A model generated the notes under the pieces. It was not told the DNA's origin and made no database searches. It saw nothing but the letters and a program-made list of their open reading frames with translations. From CAZMOK01 sp964644135 (GTDB taxonomy: Bacteria; Bacteroidota; Bacteroidia; Bacteroidales; JAGOPY01), in the NCBI GenBank assembly GCA_964644135.1, contig CAZXWD010000111.1:1-9720 (forward strand): a stretch of 9,720 nt of DNA, in the 5' to 3' direction. This document shows positions 5,917-9,720 of this stretch, piece after piece. The stretch's first letter is position 1. Every line of letters starts with the position of its first letter. The translations under genes and the position numbers were made by a program.

Positions 5917-7014
5917 ATGAAGAAGACACTGTTCCCGTTTGCCATCCTCATCCTTTTATTCTCCTCGTTGCATGCGCAGGAATACAGTTTTACGTTCGAT
6001 GGCATTGAAAGGACCTACCGTGTCTTTGTGCCGGAAGAATACGTTCCGGGTGAACTGCATCCCATGGTCATCAATATGCATGGCCTCGGGTCTTCTGCCA
6101 TAGAGCAGCAAATTTATTCAGGGTTCGACTTTGTTGCCGATACAGCAGGGATCGTGATGGTTTATCCCAACGGGGTTGACAATACATGGAACGTCTTCTC
6201 CTCAGGCGGGACAGATGACGTAGGTTTCCTGTCAGCACTGATCGATACCATGGCTGCCAACTACGGTATAGACCTGACCAGGGTGTATGCAACCGGTATG
6301 TCGATGGGTGGTTTTATGAGCTACAGGCTGGCCTGCCAGCTTGAAGACAGGATTACGGCAGTAGCCTCTGTGACAGGCCTTTTGGTTTTTTCGCCCTGCG
6401 AGCCCTCGAGGCCGGTGCCGGTATTGCAGATGCACGGCACAGCCGACCAGGTGGTTCCGTACGCGGGTGTGCAGTTCACCATCGATCACTGGATCAATCA
6501 TAACAATTGCCCCCCTGATTCAGTTGTAGTGGACCTTCCCGATACCGACACCACCGACCAGACAACAGTAACGCTGACCACATACAGCCCCTGTGATGAT
6601 TCAAGTGAAGTATTGCTTTATACAATTAACGGGGGCGAACATACATGGCCCGGGGCAACTTTAAGCATAGGTGTTACAAACTACGATATAAACGGAAGCG
6701 CCGAGATATGGAATTTTTTCAGGAAATATACCCTGGATGAATTCACAGGCATCCGGCCTTTAAGCATAGCACAAGAAAGGCTTATCATCAAACCTATGCC
6801 GGTAACCGGCACTTCCCTGGTTGAAGTTCCAGGAGGATATACGCATGATAATATCCTCAGGCTTTACGACCTGTCAGGAAAACTTATAAGAGAAGAACAT
6901 CACGGACTTACAGGCGAAATTGTCTTTACAAAGGATAATTTGAAAAGCGGGCTCTATATCCTTGAAGTTACTTCAGGGGAAAAGGTTTACAGGGAAAAGG
7001 TACTGGTTTATTGA
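5917..7014 (+). CDS. Secreted PHB-depolymerase/feruloyl-esterase-like (LpqC family) hydrolase with a T9SS-like tail
   Basis: This 365-residue alpha/beta-hydrolase has a signal peptide ending at about residue 20 (SLHA-QE). The triad is visible: Ser129 in GMSMGG, Asp177 in HGTADQVVPY, and His242 in GGEHTWPG. The oxyanion-hole His55-Gly56 (NMHGLGS) and the YPNGVDNTWN segment are typical of the polyhydroxybutyrate depolymerase/LpqC group, which hydrolyses short polyester or hydroxycinnamoyl-sugar esters. Cys140, 161, 198 and 226 could form disulfides. Residues about 285-365 look like a divergent T9SS sorting domain: the usual YPNP is replaced by KPMPV (292-296), but LRLYDLSGKLIREE, LKSGLYILEV and the basic KVLVY end are kept. 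It follows the choice-of-anchor V gene by 52 bases without its own promoter match, so co-transcription is likely. It converges on the histidine kinase gene with 15 bases between. The natural substrate cannot be told from sequence. Confidence 0.88.
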   Translation: MKKTLFPFAILILLFSSLHAQEYSFTFDGIERTYRVFVPEEYVPGELHPMVINMHGLGSSAIEQQIYSGFDFVADTAGIVMVYPNGVDNTWNVFSSGGTDDVGFLSALIDTMAANYGIDLTRVYATGMSMGGFMSYRLACQLEDRITAVASVTGLLVFSPCEPSRPVPVLQMHGTADQVVPYAGVQFTIDHWINHNNCPPDSVVVDLPDTDTTDQTTVTLTTYSPCDDSSEVLLYTINGGEHTWPGATLSIGVTNYDINGSAEIWNFFRKYTLDEFTGIRPLSIAQERLIIKPMPVTGTSLVEVPGGYTHDNILRLYDLSGKLIREEHHGLTGEIVFTKDNLKSGLYILEVTSGEKVYREKVLVY

Positions 7015-7029
7015 AAATACCTTCCGGGT

Positions 7030-9150
7030 CTATAATGGTATCTCTATGGAGTAGGATGTACCACTGCCGGGTTCAGATTCGATTGAAAGTTCCCCGTTCA
7101 GAAAGTTCACCCTTGAGCGTATGCTCTGCAGTCCGATGGACCTGGAGTTCTCTGCTTCCTCAACATTAAATCCCACGCCATCATCAGTGTATAAAATCTT
7201 TAATTTACCGGGTAGGACCTCCATCCTGATCTCTATTTTCTTTGCGCCGGCATGTTTCAGGGTGTTGTTGAGCATTTCCTGTATGATCCGGTAGAGCATG
7301 ATCTCCTTGTTCTCGGGAAGACGGTCGGCCTCAACGGGTATCTCCTTTTCCACTATAATGTCTTCCGTATCGCCTACTTTTTCGAAAAGCTCTTCAACAG
7401 CCTCGAACAAACCGAAGCGGGTAAGCAGTCCCGGCATCATGTTATGGGAGATCTTCCTCACATCACCCGAGGCCTGTTCGAGAAGCTGGGTGGCCTTATC
7501 GATCATGGGCCTGTTTTCAGGGCTCTTATCCTTGATCGAAGTGAATTGCATTTTGACCGTAGAGAGCAGAACCCCAAGTCCGTCGTGCAGTTCCCTGGCA
7601 ATTCGTTTCCTTTCTTCCTCCTGCCCTTCCACAAGCGCCTTGGCGGCGAGCACTTTCTTTTCCTCCTCAAGCTGCCGGATCCGTTGTTCTGCGATGATCC
7701 TGTTTTTGGCGGCCTTCTGCCTGAAATAGAGGAAAAGGAACGAGATCACCAGTATTATTCCAATCCCGGTGAAAAGATAAATGTCGCGCTGGCTGGTTTT
7801 CCTTTTGAGATCGAGGTCTTTCAACAGGTTCGCCTTTTCAAGCCTGAGGATCTCGGCCTGATCCTTTTCCCTTTCATATTTAATCTTCATCTCATCCAGC
7901 CGGGCTTTTGTTTCGATATTATAGATGCTGTCAGTAAAATCGTAGCTCCTTTCAAGATAATCATAAGCATTCCTGAAATCACCGGCCCTGTAATAGGCAT
8001 TCGATTTATTCTGAAGCGCATTGCTGTAATAATGCTTTATATTGTATTGATGTGCCAGATCTATCGCTGAATCATAATATATATGCGCCAGTCTGTATTT
8101 TCCCTCTTCAACGAAAATATCTGCTATATTGAGGATGGAAACATTGATTCCCTCTGGCATATCCTGGTCGCGATAGTAACTCAATGCCATCTTGTAATTA
8201 TCAAAAGCCTTCCTGTAATCTCCCTGTTTTTCATAAACCTCACCCATATTGTTGTAGTTATTGGCGAGTCCGTGTTTATTTCCCATCTTCTGATTGAGTT
8301 CGCCACAAAGCCTATAATAAAAAAAAGCTGAGTCGAGGTTATGGCTTAAATTATAGAGGTTCCCGATATGGGAATAGTTCAGTGCAATATTGTATAGCCT
8401 GTTGTGCTTTTTATTTATTGACAGGCTTCTGAAGAGATATTCTTTTGCTTGCTCAAAATCAGGTTTAGGGAGGGAATACATAGTATTGCCAAGATTATTA
8501 AGCACCGATGCCAGCCCGGTTTCATGACCAAGCGCTTCACAATACTTCATAGCAGAGTGATAATAGACCGAAGCAGAATCAAATTCTGAGAGCCTCCGGA
8601 AAGAGTTGCCCAGGGAGTTGCACACCGACAACATACAGAGCGAATCATCGATTCTTTTATACATCTTTAAACTCGATCTTAAATTATCAATGGCCTCTTC
8701 ATATTCACCCATTTCAAGTTGCATGGCGCTGTGCAGCCAATACCCTTTGGCTACATCCCTGACCCGTTGCAAAGAATCGCTGAGTGCGATCATTTTTTTC
8801 ACTGTATCAATACCCTCCTTGTAATACCCATACCTGCTCAGGATCAATCCATGCCGGTACAAAGCGTCTATTATTCCATGATCGTACCCGATATCCCTTG
8901 AAATGGAAATAGCATCTCCGGCATATTGCTGAGCAGTATCAAGAACATTCCTGTCGTAATATGCTTCGGAAAGTTCCAGAAGAAGATTTACCTTATTGGT
9001 ATCATCCGGCAGTTTGGAGAGGATATGCAGCAAACTGTCAATTTCATCAGTTTTACCAAATGCATTTGAGGGTTGCCATGCAAACAAAACTACAGTGAAC
9101 AGCAGCGCCATCTTTACTGCGATCCGGTTGGTTATTTTTAATATATTCAT
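7030..9150 (-). CDS. TPR-repeat membrane sensor histidine kinase (HisKA_3 family)
   Basis: This 706-residue two-component sensor has an N-terminal signal peptide (about 1-32). A periplasmic domain of about nine tetratricopeptide repeats follows (about residues 35-410; for example NYNNMGEVYEKQGDYRKAFDNYKMAL), then a coiled coil (about 411-454), one transmembrane helix (about 457-477) and a second coiled coil (478-516). The HisKA_3 dimerisation domain has the phospho-acceptor His522 in IARELHDGLG. The ATPase domain shows the N box (Asn628-Asn629 in MLNNTLKHA), G1 (DDGVGF, 656-661) and a GSGT glycine motif near the end. All catalytic motifs look intact. HisKA_3 kinases normally pair with NarL/LuxR-type response regulators, but none is encoded in this window. 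The ATG at 9150 is preferred because it keeps basic residues ahead of the hydrophobic core; Met14 is a weaker alternative. The signal it senses is unknown, and a role in regulating the nearby surface genes is possible but unsupported. Confidence 0.93.
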   Translation of the reverse strand: MNILKITNRIAVKMALLFTVVLFAWQPSNAFGKTDEIDSLLHILSKLPDDTNKVNLLLELSEAYYDRNVLDTAQQYAGDAISISRDIGYDHGIIDALYRHGLILSRYGYYKEGIDTVKKMIALSDSLQRVRDVAKGYWLHSAMQLEMGEYEEAIDNLRSSLKMYKRIDDSLCMLSVCNSLGNSFRRLSEFDSASVYYHSAMKYCEALGHETGLASVLNNLGNTMYSLPKPDFEQAKEYLFRSLSINKKHNRLYNIALNYSHIGNLYNLSHNLDSAFFYYRLCGELNQKMGNKHGLANNYNNMGEVYEKQGDYRKAFDNYKMALSYYRDQDMPEGINVSILNIADIFVEEGKYRLAHIYYDSAIDLAHQYNIKHYYSNALQNKSNAYYRAGDFRNAYDYLERSYDFTDSIYNIETKARLDEMKIKYEREKDQAEILRLEKANLLKDLDLKRKTSQRDIYLFTGIGIILVISFLFLYFRQKAAKNRIIAEQRIRQLEEEKKVLAAKALVEGQEEERKRIARELHDGLGVLLSTVKMQFTSIKDKSPENRPMIDKATQLLEQASGDVRKISHNMMPGLLTRFGLFEAVEELFEKVGDTEDIIVEKEIPVEADRLPENKEIMLYRIIQEMLNNTLKHAGAKKIEIRMEVLPGKLKILYTDDGVGFNVEEAENSRSIGLQSIRSRVNFLNGELSIESEPGSGTSYSIEIPL

Positions 9151-9242
9151 AATGTAGTTCTTCAGACATAAAAGCCGAATGATCCCTTATAAATCATGTA
9201 TTACTGGAAGTCTTTAATCTTTAGCCGTATGAAAAGAATGGC

Positions 9243-9656
9243 CTATTTTATCTCAATTATTGCGTCTTGTGCAATTATATTTACGGCTTCACCTCCTTCA
9301 CTTCCATCCGAATGAATCACGGTTGCGATTACCCTGAATTCCGTTTTGTTGTTTAGGAGGTGTGCTTCCACATCAGCCTTTATTTCTTCATCAGTACCGT
9401 TGCTGTCACTTAAACTGACATTCTCATTTGTTTTGATCCATACGGCAGAATTCACAAGGTTAGGTGGAGAAGAAGGTTCATACGATCCTCTTACATTCAG
9501 TTCAACTTCAGCAATCCTGTTCTGAATGGGGAGGGGGTTACATGCAACAGACTGCAAAGATCCAACGTAAACGTAATACGTCGACTGGATATATAAAATA
9601 TTGCTGTTTTTTGAGAACACCCAAATTAGCCCCTGACTTGGCTCATAAAGTTCCAT
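9243..9656 (-). CDS. Hypothetical protein, beta-rich, no recognised family
   Basis: This 137-residue reading frame starts at the only in-frame ATG after a stop at 9672-9674. I do not recognise it. It has no signal peptide, lipobox or membrane helix. The N-terminus is hydrophobic/aromatic (GLIWVFSKNSNILYIQSTYYVYVG). The rest alternates in a beta-strand fashion (IAEVELNVRGSYE, FRVIATVIHSDGSEGGEAVNIIAQDAIIEIK). Two short segments are acidic (DSNGTDEEIKADVEAH). It has one Cys (residue 39). The composition is protein-like and the gene lies between A/T-rich spacers, which supports a real gene. It has the kinase's orientation with a 92-base gap. An upstream AAAATTTG (9668-9661) is only a partial match to a -7 element. 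A soluble cytoplasmic protein is the simplest reading. Confidence 0.6.
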   Translation of the reverse strand: MELYEPSQGLIWVFSKNSNILYIQSTYYVYVGSLQSVACNPLPIQNRIAEVELNVRGSYEPSSPPNLVNSAVWIKTNENVSLSDSNGTDEEIKADVEAHLLNNKTEFRVIATVIHSDGSEGGEAVNIIAQDAIIEIK

Positions 9657-9675
9657 GATACAAATTTTTGGTTAT

Positions 9676-9717
9676 TAATTAATTGGTTAATTGATGTTAA
9701 ATTACATAATTAATTGG
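9676..9717. repeat. A/T-rich direct repeat pair
   Basis: TAATTAATTGG occurs at 9676-9686 and again at 9707-9717, in the spacer upstream of the small hypothetical gene. The sequence is low in complexity, so chance is possible. It resembles in style the A/T-rich repeat at 4032-4105. Confidence 0.35.
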
Positions 9718-9720
9718 CTT

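Noticed and set aside
7017..7041. A possible terminator hairpin between the esterase and kinase genes (ATACC ... GGTAT).
   Set aside because: The arms are only 5 bp with a 15-base loop and no T-tract; this is too weak to call.
7252..8070. A long plus-strand open frame (272 codons) antisense to the histidine kinase.
   Set aside because: The kinase on the other strand has intact catalytic motifs and TPRs over the same bases. The antisense product shows no domain or start context.
9229..9315. A 28-residue plus-strand frame that looks like a signal peptide (MKRMAYFISIIASCAIIF...).
   Set aside because: It lies mostly antisense to the end of the small hypothetical gene, stops after 28 codons with no mature part, and has no promoter match. 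The hydrophobic run is explained by the complement of the beta-rich gene end.

Overview
The window looks like a chromosomal segment of a Bacteroidota (Bacteroidetes) bacterium. Four of its seven protein genes end in the C-terminal sorting domain used by the type IX secretion system (T9SS), which is restricted to that phylum. Two more are lipoproteins with Bacteroidota-style lipoboxes, starts lack Shine-Dalgarno sequences, and at least one promoter fits the Bacteroidota consensus (TTTG, about 20 nt, TAnnTTTG). I see no tRNA, rRNA, CRISPR array, transposase or phage gene, and no gene-free stretch longer than about 215 bases.

Layout. At the left edge (2-610, +) is the 3' end of a secreted beta-propeller-type protein with a carboxypeptidase-regulatory-like domain and a T9SS tail. 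It converges on a three-gene minus-strand cluster read from 4856 down to 624: an MbnP-like lipoprotein, a di-heme cytochrome c peroxidase of the MauG/MbnH type, and a 732-residue calcium-binding FG-GAP/VCBS repeat protein with a T9SS tail. The last two genes are one base apart (TAG-G-ATG) and are probably translationally coupled. The first two are separated by a 182-base spacer holding a nested G/C-rich inverted repeat and an A/T-rich tandem repeat.

A divergent promoter region (4857-5069) separates this cluster from two plus-strand genes. The first is a small secreted choice-of-anchor V (Reeler-like) protein with one CXXCH heme-binding motif and a T9SS tail. The second is a secreted alpha/beta-hydrolase of the polyhydroxybutyrate-depolymerase/feruloyl-esterase (LpqC-like) family with an intact Ser-Asp-His triad. 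A minus-strand TPR-containing sensor histidine kinase (9150-7030) and a small unrecognised protein (9656-9243) close the window.

How the genes may work together. The most informative part is the MbnP/MbnH-like pair. In methanotrophs an MbnH-type di-heme enzyme oxidises a tryptophan of its MbnP partner to kynurenine, giving a copper-binding site. Here the peroxidase has tyrosine (Tyr309) where, by my recall of the family, classical peroxidases have the axial methionine, and it keeps the inter-heme tryptophan (Trp136). That is the MauG/MbnH pattern. The linked VCBS protein and the divergently transcribed CXXCH protein suggest a cell-surface metal/redox module. The protein families are well supported; the joint function is inference.
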